Source: Salvelinus alpinus
Lineage: Eukaryota > Chordata > Actinopteri > Salmoniformes > Salmonidae
Direction of reading: 5' to 3'
Assembly: GCF_045679555.1 (NCBI RefSeq)
Contig: NC_092087.1
Span: 23,933,367-23,997,366 of the forward strand
DNA length: 64,000 nt
The notes under the pieces were generated by a model. That model was not told the DNA's origin and did not search any database. It saw only the letters and a program-made list of their open reading frames with translations. This document shows positions 29,639 to 43,157 of the stretch, in pieces (position 1 is the first letter of the stretch; the number at the start of each line of letters is the position of its first letter). The position numbers and the translations under genes were made by a program.

Positions 29639-32555
29639 CCTTGAGATAGAAGCTGTTTTTCAGTCTCTCGGTCCCTGCTTTGATGCACCTGTACTGACCT
29701 CGCCTTCTGGATGATAGCGGGGTGAACAGGCAGTGGCTTGGGTGGTTGTTGTCCTTGATGATCTTTATGGCCTTCCTGTGACATCGGGTGGTGTAGGTGT
29801 CCTGGAGGGCAGGTAGTTTGCCCCTGGTGATGCGTTCTGCAGACCTCACTACCCTCTGGAGAGCCTTACGGTTGTGGGCGGAGCAGTTGCCGTACCAGGC
29901 GGTGATACAGCCCGACAGGATGCTCTCGATTGTGCATCTGTAGAAGTTTGTGAGTGCTTTATGTGACAAGCCGAATTTCTTCAGCCTCCTGAGGTTGAAG
30001 AGGCGCTGCTGCGCCTTCTTCACAACGCTGTCTGTGTGGGTGGACCAATTCAGTTTGTCCGTGATGTGTACACCGAGGAACTTAAAACTTTCCACCTTCT
30101 CCACTACTGACCCGTCGATGTGGATAGGGGGGTGCTCCCTCTGCTGTTTCCTGAAGTCCACAATCATCTCCTTTGTTTTGTTGACGTTGAGTGTGAGGTT
30201 ATTTTCCTGACACCACACTCCGAGGGCCCTCACCTCCTCCCTGTAGGCCGTCTCGTCGTTGTTGGTAATCAAGCCTACCACTGTAGTGTCATCCGCAAAC
30301 TTGATGATTGAGTTGGAGGCGTGCATGGCCACGCAGTCGTGGGTGAACAGGGAGTACAGGAGAGGGCTCAGAACGCACCCTTGTGGGGCCCCAGTGTTGA
30401 GGATCAGCGGGGTGGAGATGTTGTTACCTACCCTCACCACCTGGGGGCGGCCCGTCAGGAAGTCCAGGACCCAGTTGCACAGGGCGGGGTCGAGACCCAG
30501 GGTCTCGAGCTTGATGACGAGTTTGGAGGGTACTATGGTGTTAAATGCTGAGCTGTAATCGATGAACAGCATTCTCACATGGGTATTCCTCTTGTCCAGA
30601 TGGGTTAGGGCAGTGTGCAGTGTGGTTGCGATTGCGTCGTCTGTGGACCTATTGGGTCGGTAAGCAAATTGGAGTGGGTCTAGGGTGTCCGGTAGGGTGG
30701 AGGTGATATGGTCCTTGACTAGTCTCTCAAAGCACTTCATGATGACGGAAGTGAGTGCTACGGGGCGGTAGTCGTTTAGCTCAGTTACCTTAGCTTTCTT
30801 GGGAACAGGAACAATGGTGGCCCTCTTGAAGCATGTGGGAACAGCAGACTGGGATAAGGATTGATTGAATATGTCCGTAAACACACCAGCCAGCTGGTCT
30901 GCGCATGCTCTGAGGACGCGGCTGGGAATGCCGTCTGGGCCTGCAGCCTTGCGAGGGTTAACACGTTTAAATGTTTTACTCACCTCGGCTGCAGTGAAGG
31001 AGAGCCCGCAGGTTTTGGTAGGGGGCCGTGTCAGTGGCACTGTATTGTCCTCAAAGCGGGCAAAAAAGTTGTTTAGCCTGTCTGGGAGCAAGACATCCTG
31101 GTCCGCGACGGGGCTGGTTTTCTTTTTGTAATCCGTGATTGACTGTAGACCCTGCCACATACCTCTTGTGTCTGAGCTGTTGAATTGCGACTCGATTTTG
31201 TCTCTGTACTGGGACTTAGCCTGTTTGATTGCCTTGCGGAGAGAATAGCTACACTGTTTGTATTCGGTCATGCTTCCGGTCACCTTGCCCTGGTTAAAAG
31301 CAGTGGTTCGCGCTTTCAGTTTCACGCGAATGCTGCCGTCAATCCACGGTTTCTGGTTTGGGAATGTTTTAATCGTTGCTGTGGGTACGACATCGTCAAT
31401 GCACTTCCTAATGAACTCGCTCACCGAATCAGCATATTCGTCAATATTGTTGTTGGACGCGATGCGGAACATATTCCAATCCGCGTGATCGAAGCAGTCT
31501 TGAAGCGTGGATTCAGATTGGTCGGACCAGCGTTGAACAGACCTGAGCGCGGGAGCTTGTTGTTTGAGTTTCTGTTTGTAGGCTGGAATCAACAAAATGG
31601 AGTCGTGGTCAGCTTTTCCGAAAGGGGGGCGGGGGAGGGCCTTATATGCGTCGCGGAAATTAGTATAACAATGATCTAGGGTTTTCCCAGCCCTGGTAGC
31701 ACAATCGATATGCTGATAGAATTTAGGGAGTTTTGTTTTTAGATTAGCCTTGTTAAAATCCCCAGCTACGATGAATGCAGCCTCAGGGTGTGTGGTTTCC
31801 AGTTTACAAAGAGTCAGATAAAGTTCGTTCAGGGCCATCGATGTGTCTGCTTGGGGGGGAATATATACGGCTGTGATTATGATTGAAGAGAATTCCCTTG
31901 GTAGATAATGCGGTCGACATTTGATTGTGAGGAGTTCTAGATCAGGTGAACAGAATGACTTGAGTTCCTGTGTGTTGTTATGATGATCACACCACTTCTC
32001 GTTAATCATAAGGCATACCCCCCCGCCCCTCTTCTTACCGGAAAGATGTTTGTTTCTGTCGGCGTGATGCATGAAGAAACCAGCTGGCTGCACCGACTCC
32101 GTTAGCGTCCCTTGAGTTAGCCATGTTTCCGTGAAGCAGAGCACGTTGCAATCCCTGATGTCTCTCTGGAATGCTACCCGTGCTCGGATTTCATCAACCT
32201 TATTGTCAAGAGACTGGACATTGGCGAGTAGTATGCTAGGGAGTGGAGCGCGATGTGCCCGTCTCCGAAGCCTGACCACGAGACCGCCTCGTTTGCCCCT
32301 TTTTCGGCGTCGCACAGGGTCGCCGGCTGGGATCAGATCCATTGTATTGGGTGGAAGGCAAAACACTGGATCCGTTTCGGGAAAGTCATATTCCTGGTAG
32401 GAACGATGATGAGTTGACGTTAATCGTATATTCAGTAGTTCCTCCCGACTGTATGTAATGAAACCTAAGATTACCTGGGGTACCGATGTAAGAAATAACA
32501 CATAAAAAAACAAAATACTGCATATTTTCCAAGGAACGCGAAGCGAGGCGGCCAT
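29622..32555 (-). CDS. L2-like LINE polyprotein, C-terminus replaced by SINE sequence (977 aa)
   Basis: The frame is open from the usual MAASLRVPWK start through the endonuclease (CFTETWL, GDFNKANL, KADHDSILL) and reverse transcriptase ([35 protein letters not shown]). The normal last residues AIRLLNSHH are lost: after FYLK the frame enters the SINE and ends GGAVV then stop. Differences from copy 1 that I can see number about seven, for example Q for R in SVPQVIL and H for P in GLSHKALT. Catalytic motifs are intact, so whether the altered tail abolishes function is an open question. Confidence 0.85.
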   Translation of the reverse strand: MAASLRVPWKICSILFFYVLFLTSVPQVILGFITYSREELLNIRLTSTHHRSYQEYDFPETDPVFCLPPNTMDLIPAGDPVRRRKRGKRGGLVVRLRRRAHRAPLPSILLANVQSLDNKVDEIRARVAFQRDIRDCNVLCFTETWLTQGTLTESVQPAGFFMHHADRNKHLSGKKRGGGVCLMINEKWCDHHNNTQELKSFCSPDLELLTIKCRPHYLPREFSSIIITAVYIPPQADTSMALNELYLTLCKLETTHPEAAFIVAGDFNKANLKTKLPKFYQHIDCATRAGKTLDHCYTNFRDAYKALPRPPFGKADHDSILLIPAYKQKLKQQAPALRSVQRWSDQSESTLQDCFDHADWNMFRIASNNNIDEYADSVSEFIRKCIDDVVPTATIKTFPNQKPWIDGSIRVKLKARTTAFNQGKVTGSMTEYKQCSYSLRKAIKQAKSQYRDKIESQFNSSDTRGMWQGLQSITDYKKKTSPVADQDVLLPDRLNNFFARFEDNTVPLTRPPTKTCGLSFTAAEVSKTFKRVNPRKAAGPDGIPSRVLRACADQLAGVFTDIFNQSLSQSAVPTCFKRATIVPVPKKAKVTELNDYRPVALTSVIMKCFERLVKDHITSTLPDTLDPLQFAYRPNRSTDDAIATTLHTALTHLDKRNTHVRMLFIDYSSAFNTIVPSKLVIKLETLGLDPALCNWVLDFLTGRPQVVRVGNNISTPLILNTGAPQGCVLSPLLYSLFTHDCVAMHASNSIIKFADDTTVVGLITNNDETAYREEVRALGVWCQENNLTLNVNKTKEMIVDFRKQQREHPPIHIDGSVVEKVESFKFLGVHITDKLNWSTHTDSVVKKAQQRLFNLRRLKKFGLSHKALTNFYRCTIESILSGCITAWYGNCSAHNRKALQRVVRSAERITRGKLPALQDTYTTRCHRKAIKIIKDNNHPSHCLFTPLSSRRRGQYRCIKAGTERLKNSFYLKGGAVV

Positions 32556-32575
32556 CTCTTTTCGGCGCCGAAAGC

Positions 32576-33846
32576 ACTTTGTTAGCTGTCAAAGGTTTAT
32601 TTGTTTGGTTTCTGCATATCGTTAGGCCTTAACACGGTGTTTTATTGTACCCACAGACCGTGTAAAGTACAAGGTTGTGAAGCAGCACTGGCATGGCTTA
32701 TGAAGGTATATCTGAGGAAGGACCATGTGTATATTTAAAGCGTGCAGAGGGATACCAGATGGCTTTCTTGCAGTATGCTGGACATTTTAACAGTACCGAT
32801 TCATACATAATATTTAAATAAGCAATCTGCAGTAATGGAATAGATGTCTCAGGGGTTACAGTTACATTGTTGAATCGTCCTAGGTGTTTATGGCCAGTGT
32901 GGTCTGAGGTGACATTACTGTGTTGGAGAGCACTGAGTTAGTGCTGTGAATGTATGGATGTCTCATTGTTTTCCCTGCTCTCCCTATCTCTCCTCCCAAT
33001 CGTCTGGCTCCCTCACTCTCTCAGTTTCTTATTGTCGCTCTCCATTTTCATTCTCAGCCTTCGAACTCTCCCTCATCTCCCTCCCTATCTCTCCTTCCTA
33101 TTGCCTCTGTTTTTCCTCATCACACTGTGGTTCTTATCTTACACTCTCCCTCTCATTCTTACCCTTTGTCTTTCACCTTCTCACTGAATCATAAGGGGAG
33201 AACAGAGCCGAGTGTCAGGTTGATGAACGAGGTCATACAGGCCCAGAGGAGCATGTTTTGCTGAGTCACCATCAGGCCTCACATACACACACATTCTACA
33301 GTGCAGGCTGCTCTGCACACTCAAATCTAACTCCACACGTTCTACTCTGAGTCGTGCTCCCCTCTGACGTCAAGGGATTCCTCAGAACTGTCAACTCAGT
33401 CCTGTCTTATCAGCCCCCAGCTACACTTTCATCATACCTCCGAATTAAAGGACTTTTTCCACTTGGCTCAGTTACCCCCTCACTTCACCCCTCTTGGTTT
33501 CACTATGTGTTGATCTTTCATGTTGAGGTGAATTTCCACAACATCCCTCAAGACACCTTTCATAACTCTCTGTAATGTGTCTTGCAAGTTTTTTTGAGGG
33601 TAGAAAGGAAAACTGAAAACTAGCTGCTATTGCCAGAGGTTTGGTCTATTAACTAATTCACGGCGAAAACTCCATCCCAACAAAAAAGGCTGAAATTTCA
33701 GGCGGCCTTTTCAAACAGCTCTTATACTCGAAGGGCATTATCATAATGTTCACAATTTCACAGTATTATTCCAACCTCATAGTGGGAAAATATATATAAA
33801 CATAGGAAAATCAAGTTTTTGACTGGGCTTTTAAGAGTAAGAGACG
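32576..33846. other. Intergenic DNA, no gene recognised
   Basis: A CT-rich (polypyrimidine) stretch spans about 32,970-33,180 and gives spurious Leu/Ser/Pro-rich ORFs in all three + frames. Nothing else is recognisable. Confidence 0.5.
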
Positions 33847-33848
33847 TA

Positions 33849-34213
33849 CACTGAGTGTACAAAACATTAAGAACACCTTCCTAATATTGAGTTGCACACC
33901 ACCACCCCTTGCTTTTGCCCTCAGAACAGTCTTCATTAGTCTGGGAATTAACTACAAGATGTTGAAAGCGTTCCACAGGGTTGCTGGCTTTTATTGACTC
34001 CAGTGCTTCCCACAGTCGTGTCAAGTTGGCTGGATGTTCTTTGGGTGGTGGTCCATTGTTGATACACATAATAAACTTGTCTCCTCTTCATCTACACTGG
34101 TTGAAGTGGATTTAACAAGTGACATCAATAAGGGATCATAGCTTTCACCTGGATTCACCTGGTCAGTCTGTCATGGAAAGAGCAGGTGTTCATAATGTTT
34201 TATACACTCAGTG
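33849..34213 (-). mobile_element. Internally deleted Tc1-type element (365 bp)
   Basis: The ends CACTGAGTGTACAAAACATT and AATGTTTTATACACTCAGTG are inverted repeats flanked by TA. The minus strand retains a transposase C-terminal scrap ([14 protein letters not shown], near 34.02 kb). The sister copy is at 41,317-41,858. Confidence 0.8.
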
Positions 34214-34215
34214 TA

Positions 34216-36180
<1,965 letters not shown>

Positions 36181-36269
36181 GAAAAGGGGAAACCTAGTCA
36201 GTTATACAACTGAATGCATTCAACTGAAATGTGTCTTCCGCATTTAACACAACCCCTCTGAATCAGAGA
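36181..36269 (-). repeat. SINE 3' tail fragment (same family as 54,421-54,660)
   Basis: AAAGGGGAAACCTAGTCAGT, CAACTGAATGCATTCAACTG and CCCCTCTGAATCAGAGA are the reverse complement of the 3' part of the SINE at 54.4 kb. The tRNA-like head is missing. Confidence 0.75.
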
Positions 36270-37064
36270 ACACGTGTCTCTCTGCTTCTTCCTAACCCTC
36301 GTTCCCCACCCCCACCTCAAACATGACACTCTACTGCTAAAGATCAAACCATACCGTGCCACACACTCACAATGTGAGAGGGCGCTCGCGTGTTCTCTCC
36401 ACAGGGGGGTTTCCTTGATTTTAAGCTAGATTTCCTTATCTCTAGTCAGCATGCATACACCCAGGGCTGGGCCCCTGCCCTAACCCGCAGCAGCGCGCCA
36501 GAGAGAGCTACTGTTTGCAGGGAGAGGAGAAGAGAGAAGAGAGGAGAGGCTCTGTGGCTGGACTTACAGAGACAGAGAGGCCTGAAAGCCTGATGCCTTC
36601 TGACAGCTGAGCTTCATCATTCAGTGTGTCATTCACAGCCGCAAACAGGGATGTGTGCCCACACACACACACACTCGACACACACACTCACAAGCATAAA
36701 TGTACTCATACAGGCAGACACCCCAACACATCCACAAACACACATAAAAAGAAAATGCACATACACTCAGACATATACACACTTGCTCTGTCTCACAAAC
36801 ACACTTTGACATTGACTCTGACTGGCTATGCTGTGGAGTTGTTAGTGTGGAAGGGAATGGCTGTTTATGTAACGGTGAGTCTCTGTTATCTGCTCTGCTC
36901 TGCATGGATGTTATTCAGCCTCCCAGGGCCGGCCTTTGAAGCATTCTAACTGATCTTGTTTCAGACGGCCAGTACAATACCATCATGAGGTGTGTGAGTG
37001 TGTGTGGGTGTGTGTGTGGGTGTGTGCATGTGAATGTGTGCATGTTCGTGTATGCGGACGTGTT

Positions 37065-37326
37065 CCACTGGGCACAGACATCAGTTCAACGTCTAGTTTT
37101 GATTTACATTTGTTTGAGTAGTCAATTAACACAAATTCAACGTGAAATCAACAACAATTGTCACTATGTCATTGGATTTAGGTTAAAAGTTGGGAAATAA
37201 AAAAGACGAAATTCCTTTACGTTGACTTTTTTCAAATCCAATCAGTTTTCCAAGTTGATTCACATTGAGTTTTTTTGTTAATATGACTTGGAAACAGAGA
37301 TGATTCAACCCGTTTTTGCCCAGTGG
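37065..37326. mobile_element. MITE with CCACTGGGCA termini (262 bp)
   Basis: It begins CCACTGGGCA and ends TGCCCAGTGG, a perfect 10-bp inverted repeat. The interior has the TTCAACGTCTA / GTTGACTTTTTTC style I know from a common fish MITE. No coding content. Confidence 0.75.
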
Positions 37327-37705
37327 GGCGTGTGGGAGGCTCCACAATCAGTTCCCCTCCATGTTTGAAGGCTCTACAGTATTTGTGTTCTCATAAGGGC
37401 CATTGTGTGTGGCCACTCCACAGGAGAGAGCAGGCAACAGCTGTAAGGGGGATGTTAAACACACAACGACGCATTTGCTCTCCCTCTGTCCATCCGTGAC
37501 TTCTGAATCTTGGCCCTCTGCTGTCGTTGTTGTCATATGGAGACAGCTGTAGAGATGGCCTGTTGTTAACTAACACCCTTGGAAACAGCATGAAGAGTTG
37601 TATTTTGTGAGTTAGGTAAGGTTGGTACCTATCAGCCATATTGCATCTGTGTTAGTTTGTAAAGGCATGTATATGAATATCTGTTTCACTATGTAAGTGT
37701 CAATA

Positions 37706-38955
<1,250 letters not shown>

Positions 38956-38959
38956 CCCG

Positions 38960-39323
38960 TAATGTTCCACTAATGTTTGAGTATCCAGTTTTCCGATAGT
39001 TAGGGGAATATTCTATCTATGTTAGCAAACACCTTCTGAGAACTGTTTTAGCATGTTGACGTTAGAGTTAGGAGAACATTCCTTTAATGTCAAACAGAAC
39101 ATACACAGAACGTGGTTACCATGTTCTCAGAATATACAATATTCATGTTCTATTCATGTTTCATGAACATTCAAGTGTCCAGTTTTCTGAGGGTTAGGAG
39201 AATATTCCATCAACGTCCCACCGAACATACACAGAACATAGTTGCCATGTTGTCAGAATATAAGATATTAATGTTCTAGACACGTTTCATGAGAACGTTG
39301 CAAGAACATTTCTGTGTATCAGA
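38960..39323 (+). repeat. GTTCT-rich tandem repeat, left arm of an inverted pair
   Basis: Units opening GTTAGGAGAA(C/T)ATTCC start at 39067 and 39193 (126 bp apart); a shortened unit starts at 38999. Each holds ACATACACAGAAC and ATGTT(C/G)TCAGAATATA blocks. The block at 39,190-39,240 is the near-exact complement of 42,140-42,190. Confidence 0.75.
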
Positions 39324-39840
39324 TGTCAGGACGTCGCCTGATGGAATCAAAGAAAAGTTATCCCCCCCAAAAATGGTTTCATTACATATTATTACTGTTG
39401 CCAAACCAATCAAGGCCCTGATTGCTGAACCATTTGTCCGTTCATAGCTCTTTTTCTGCAAGGTTAGGGATATTCACACACAGCAATTTTAACATACAGA
39501 GTTTTCAACTTACATATTTCACACTTGTGCTCATTGTGCATGTTCATTTATACAATAATTATTCGTCAACAGTTTTCACCTAGGATTTGAACTAACAACC
39601 TCTTGGTCCAAGGTATGCCAATCTTCCTGCTACACCACCATGTCCAAGACATGTGTTGGTTATTCTGACAATTCTCCTCAATGATTTTATTTATTTATTT
39701 TAGCAATTTAAGGGCTTTCAGAATAGTTATCTAATGTTGATGGGGCTTGTTAACCTGTTTTAATAATACTCCTGAATCACTATGATCAATAAAGTGTTTG
39801 AGTGTACTGTACTTTTAACAGAGATTAGATTTACTTCAAA

Positions 39841-40932
39841 GTGCATATCAAGTTGTTTCAGATCTACACAAGTGTGTATGGAAGAAGGGGTAGTGTTTCT
39901 GCTGGACAGCATATTATTAAACTCTCCTTCCAGACTCACATCAAACATCTCCAATCCAAAGTTAAATCTAGAATTGGCTTCCTATTCCGCAACAAAGCAT
40001 CCTTCACTCATGCTGCCAAACATACCCTTGTAAAACTGACCATCCTACCAATCCTCGACTTCGGTGATGTCATTTACAAAATAGCCTCCAAAACCCTACT
40101 CAATAAATTGGATGCAGTCTATCACAGTGCCATCCGTTTTGTCACCAAAGCCCCATACACTACCCACCACTGCGACATGTACACTCTCGTTGGCTGGCCC
40201 TCGCTTCATACTCGTCGCCAAACCCACTGGCTCCAGGTCATCTACAAGACCCTGCTAGGTAAAGTTCCCCCTTATCTCAGCTCGCTGGTCACCATAGCAG
40301 CACCTACCTGTAGCACGCGCTCCAGCAGGTATATCTCTCTGGTCACCCCCAAAACCAATTCTTCCTTTGGCCGCCTCTCCTTCCAGTTCTCTGCTGCCAA
40401 TGACTGGAACGAACTACAAAAATCTCTGAAACTGGAAACACTTATCTCCCTCACTAGCTTTAAGCACCAGCTGTCAGAGCAGCACATAGATTACTGCACC
40501 TGTACATAGCCCATCTATAATTTAGCCCAAACAACTACCTCTTTACCTACTGTATTCATTTATTTATTTTGCTCCTTTGCACCCCATTATTTCTATCTCT
40601 ACTTTGCACTTTCTTCCACTGCAAACCAACCATTCCAGTGTTTTTTTTAACTTGCTATATTGTATTTACTTCGCCACCATGGCCTTTTTTATATTTTTAT
40701 TTATTTATATATATATTTTGTTTGCCTTCACCTCCCTTATCTCACCTCACTTGCTCACATTGTATATAGACTTATTTTTCACTGTATTATTGACTGTATG
40801 TTTGTTTTACTCCATGTGTAACCATGTGTTGTTGTATGTGTCGAACTGCTTTGCTTTATCTTGGCCAGGTCGCAATTGTAAATGAGAACGTGTTCTCAAT
40901 TTGCCTACCTGGTTAAATAAAGGTGAAATAAA
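39841..40932 (+). pseudogene. LINE A, 5'-truncated 3' end
   Basis: The open stretch to 40,509 contains LQSKVKSRIGFLFRNKASFT, LPILDFGDVIYKIAS, LDAVYHSAIRFVT, TRRQTHWLQVIYKTLLGKVP and SFQFSAANDWNELQKSLKL, the C-terminal region after the reverse transcriptase. The 3' UTR follows, ending CTACCTGGTTAAATAAAGG. The endonuclease and catalytic RT region are absent. About 39,841-39,930 may lie outside the homologous part. Confidence 0.8.
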
Positions 40933-40984
40933 AAAAATATATATATAAATAAAATTAACAATACTAGCATGTCCTAGAGACATC

Positions 40985-41270
40985 CCTTATTGAGACAGGG
41001 GTTAGGGCGTTCAACATTGGTATGGATGGCCTGGATTCGAGTCCCGCTAGGGGAATCACCCTACTTTCACATTCTTAGCAGAACATCATGTCAATATTTG
41101 TCAACAGTGACAACACACCCATCTGATCTAATTAGTTGTAACTGTTGCCAAATAATGACATTGACATATATTGCTAAGAACGTTGGAGTAGGGTGATTCC
41201 CCTAGCGGGTCTCGAACCCAAGCCGCCAGCACCAATGTCTAACGACCAACCACTGTCCCATTAAGATATA
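40985..41270. repeat. Foldback element with two facing tRNA-like ends
   Basis: The left part (+) reads GACAGGGGTTAGGGCGTTCA ... GGATTCGAGTCCCGCTAGGG; the right part, read on the minus strand, is GACAGTGGTTGGTCGTTAGA ... GGGTTCGAGACCCGCTAGGG. Each has a B-box-like GGTTCGA core. The interior arms (ATTCTTAGCA... / ...TGCTAAGAACG) also pair. No complete cloverleaf is claimed. Confidence 0.6.
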
Positions 41271-41316
41271 TTTTTAGGGCTGCACTTATTGGGCCAGGAT
41301 AGTTTGGCCCTGTATA

Positions 41317-41858
41317 CACTGAGTGTATAAAACATTAAGAACACATTCCTAATATTGAGTTGCATCCCCCCTTTTGCCCTCAGAACAACCTCAATTCATG
41401 GGGACATGGACTCCACAAGGTGTCAGAAGCATTCCACAGGGATGCTGGCCCATGTTGACTCCAATGCTTCCCAAAGTTTTTTCAAGTTGGCTGGATATCC
41501 TTTTGGTGGTGATGGGCCATTCTTGATACACACAGGAAACTGTTGAGTGTGAAAAACCCAGCAGTGTTGCAGTTCTTTACACAAACCGATGCACCTGGTA
41601 CTTACTACCATACCCTGTTCAAATGCACTTAAATATTTTGTCTTACCCATTCATCCTCTGAATGGCACACACACAATCCATGTCTCAATTGTCTCAAAGC
41701 TTAAAACTCCTTCTTTAACCTGTCTCCTCCACTTTGTAACATTCTTTTAAACATTTAACAAGTGACATCAATAAGGGATCATAGCTTTCACCTGGATTTG
41801 CCTGGTCAGTCTATGTCATGGAAAGAGCAGGTGTTCTTATTGTTTTGTACACTCAGTG
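41317..41858 (-). mobile_element. Internally deleted Tc1-type element (542 bp)
   Basis: It has the same CACTGAGTGTA ends and flanking TA as the copy at 33.8 kb. It keeps a longer minus-strand transposase C-terminus ([20 protein letters not shown], near 41.47 kb). The central and N-terminal coding regions are missing. Confidence 0.8.
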
Positions 41859-41898
41859 TATGTAGATTAAACACATTGATAGGTGTAAGCAATAGGGT

Positions 41899-42099
41899 GA
41901 ATCAAATAAAATTTTATTTGTCACATGCTTCGTAAACAACAGGTATAGACTGACAGTGAAACGCTTACTTACAGGCCCTTCCCAAAAATGCAGATAGAAA
42001 AAAAAAAAACTAATAATAACACAAGGAATAAATACACAATGAGTAACGACAACTGCAAGTTGATGTGCAGTGGTACGAGGTAATTGAGGTAAATATGTA
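41899..42099 (-). repeat. LINE 3' tail fragment (different subfamily)
   Basis: AATCAAATAAAATTTTATTTGTCACATGC opens a 3' UTR read on the minus strand, ending near 42,099. The tail unit resembles that of the L2 copies but the UTR body (GTGAAACGCTTACTTACAGG) is different. Confidence 0.65.
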
Positions 42100-42140
42100 C
42101 AGTGCCTTCAGAAAGTATTTATACCCCTTGACTTATTCAT
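42100..42140 (+). repeat. Solo Tc1-type terminal repeat fragment
   Basis: TACAGTGCCTTCAGAAAGTA followed by TTTATACCCCTTGACTTATTC is the left end of a known fish Tc1 family, cut off after about 40 bp by the GTTCT-type repeat. No matching right end is visible. Confidence 0.6.
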
Positions 42141-42413
42141 GTTCTGTGTATGTTTGGTGGAAGGTTGGAATATTCTCCTAACCCACACAGAAAAGTGAAC
42201 ACATGAATGTTCTTGCAATGTTCCCGTGAAACGTGTCTAGAACATTGATATCTGATGTTCTGAGAACATGGTAACCATGTTCTGAGTAAGTTATATTTGC
42301 CATTAAGGGAATGGTCACAAGAACATTCCTATGAAAATGTTAGTTAATGACCTAACGAGACGCTTAAGGGAACGTTCACTAACGTTTTGGGAATATTTGT
42401 TGTTAGCTGGGAT
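42141..42413 (-). repeat. GTTCT-rich repeat, right arm of the inverted pair
   Basis: ATGTTCTGTGTATGTTTGG, GGAATATTCTCCTAACCC and GAACATGGTAACCATGTTCTG are reverse complements of blocks at 38,960-39,323. It ends near GTTAGCTGGGATATTGGG. Confidence 0.7.
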
Positions 42414-42419
42414 ATTGGG

Positions 42420-43130
42420 AGCTCTTCAATGGCTGTCATCAAAATCCCCATCGGTGTGCTGTGTCTCCCAGTGGCCTGATGGGATGGAGAAAGTCAGTAC
42501 AGGGCACGTATTATCAGCCTCTCATGTGTCCTTCTACTGCCTCCTTGACAGGCATCTCCACTCTGTTCCACCTCCTGGATTGTTTAGGCACCCTATGGTG
42601 ACTATAATTGTTTCAGTTATATGCAAAAATTAGCGTGTGTGTGTGTGGTGTGTGTGTGTTTGTATGTGTGTGCGCACATCTGTGTGTGTGTGCGTGTGCG
42701 TGTGGGAATTTTATAGCCTGCTTATCTGAGTTCACTAAACTTAAAGTTGCTCTCCATGTACGTCTCGTATCAGGCCTTATCTCCATCGTCACTCAAGACT
42801 TCTCTCAGGAGCTTTGACCTCTGCTGTCCAAATACAGTGAAAAACAAACAGCGCTCTAATGTGGCACCCTCAGGATATCTATCGCTCTTACCTCCCATAG
42901 TGATTCTAACAAACAGCTACTCTTGTGTAGTGGAAACAGTATCCGACCAACGAGGGACACCCTGTCAGCTCAAGGGGCTCTCTCATAGGTCCAGAGCAGA
43001 AGGGGGAAGGGATTTAATGATTATCATGTGCTGATAAGGAAATATAGTGGACTAGGAGAATTTTAACAGTGGGTGAGACTTAGGAAGAACAACAATGAAA
43101 AGATAGACAGTAAATATGAACTGATAATTC
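42420..43130. other. Intergenic DNA with a short GT tract
   Basis: An imperfect GTGTGT tract spans about 42,633-42,705. No gene or element is recognised in the rest. Confidence 0.5.
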
Positions 43131-43157
43131 AGCATTTGGTCATTATTTCTGGATCAT

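Larger units (their letters stand above)
28808..32575 (-). mobile_element. L2-like LINE, copy 3, full-length with a SINE inside
   Basis: The 3' end is an AAATC-type tail at 28,808, starting about 420 bp beyond the last rbm38 polyadenylation signal. The 5' end is at CGGCGCCGAAAG near 32,575. A 270-bp SINE interrupts it at 29,369-29,638. It is about as young as copy 1, judging by near-identity. Confidence 0.88.

Noticed and set aside
30259..31679. Several 60-164 codon + strand ORFs across the L2 copies (also at 3.8-5.5 kb)
   Set aside because: They are antisense shadows that recur at the same places in each L2 copy.
32946..33264. Three overlapping Ser/Leu/Pro-rich ORFs
   Set aside because: They arise from a CT-rich low-complexity tract and resemble no protein.
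39580..39655. A possible tRNA-like sequence on the minus strand (GTTCAAATCC core)
   Set aside because: A B-box-like core alone is weak and I could not form a cloverleaf; not listed as an RNA gene.
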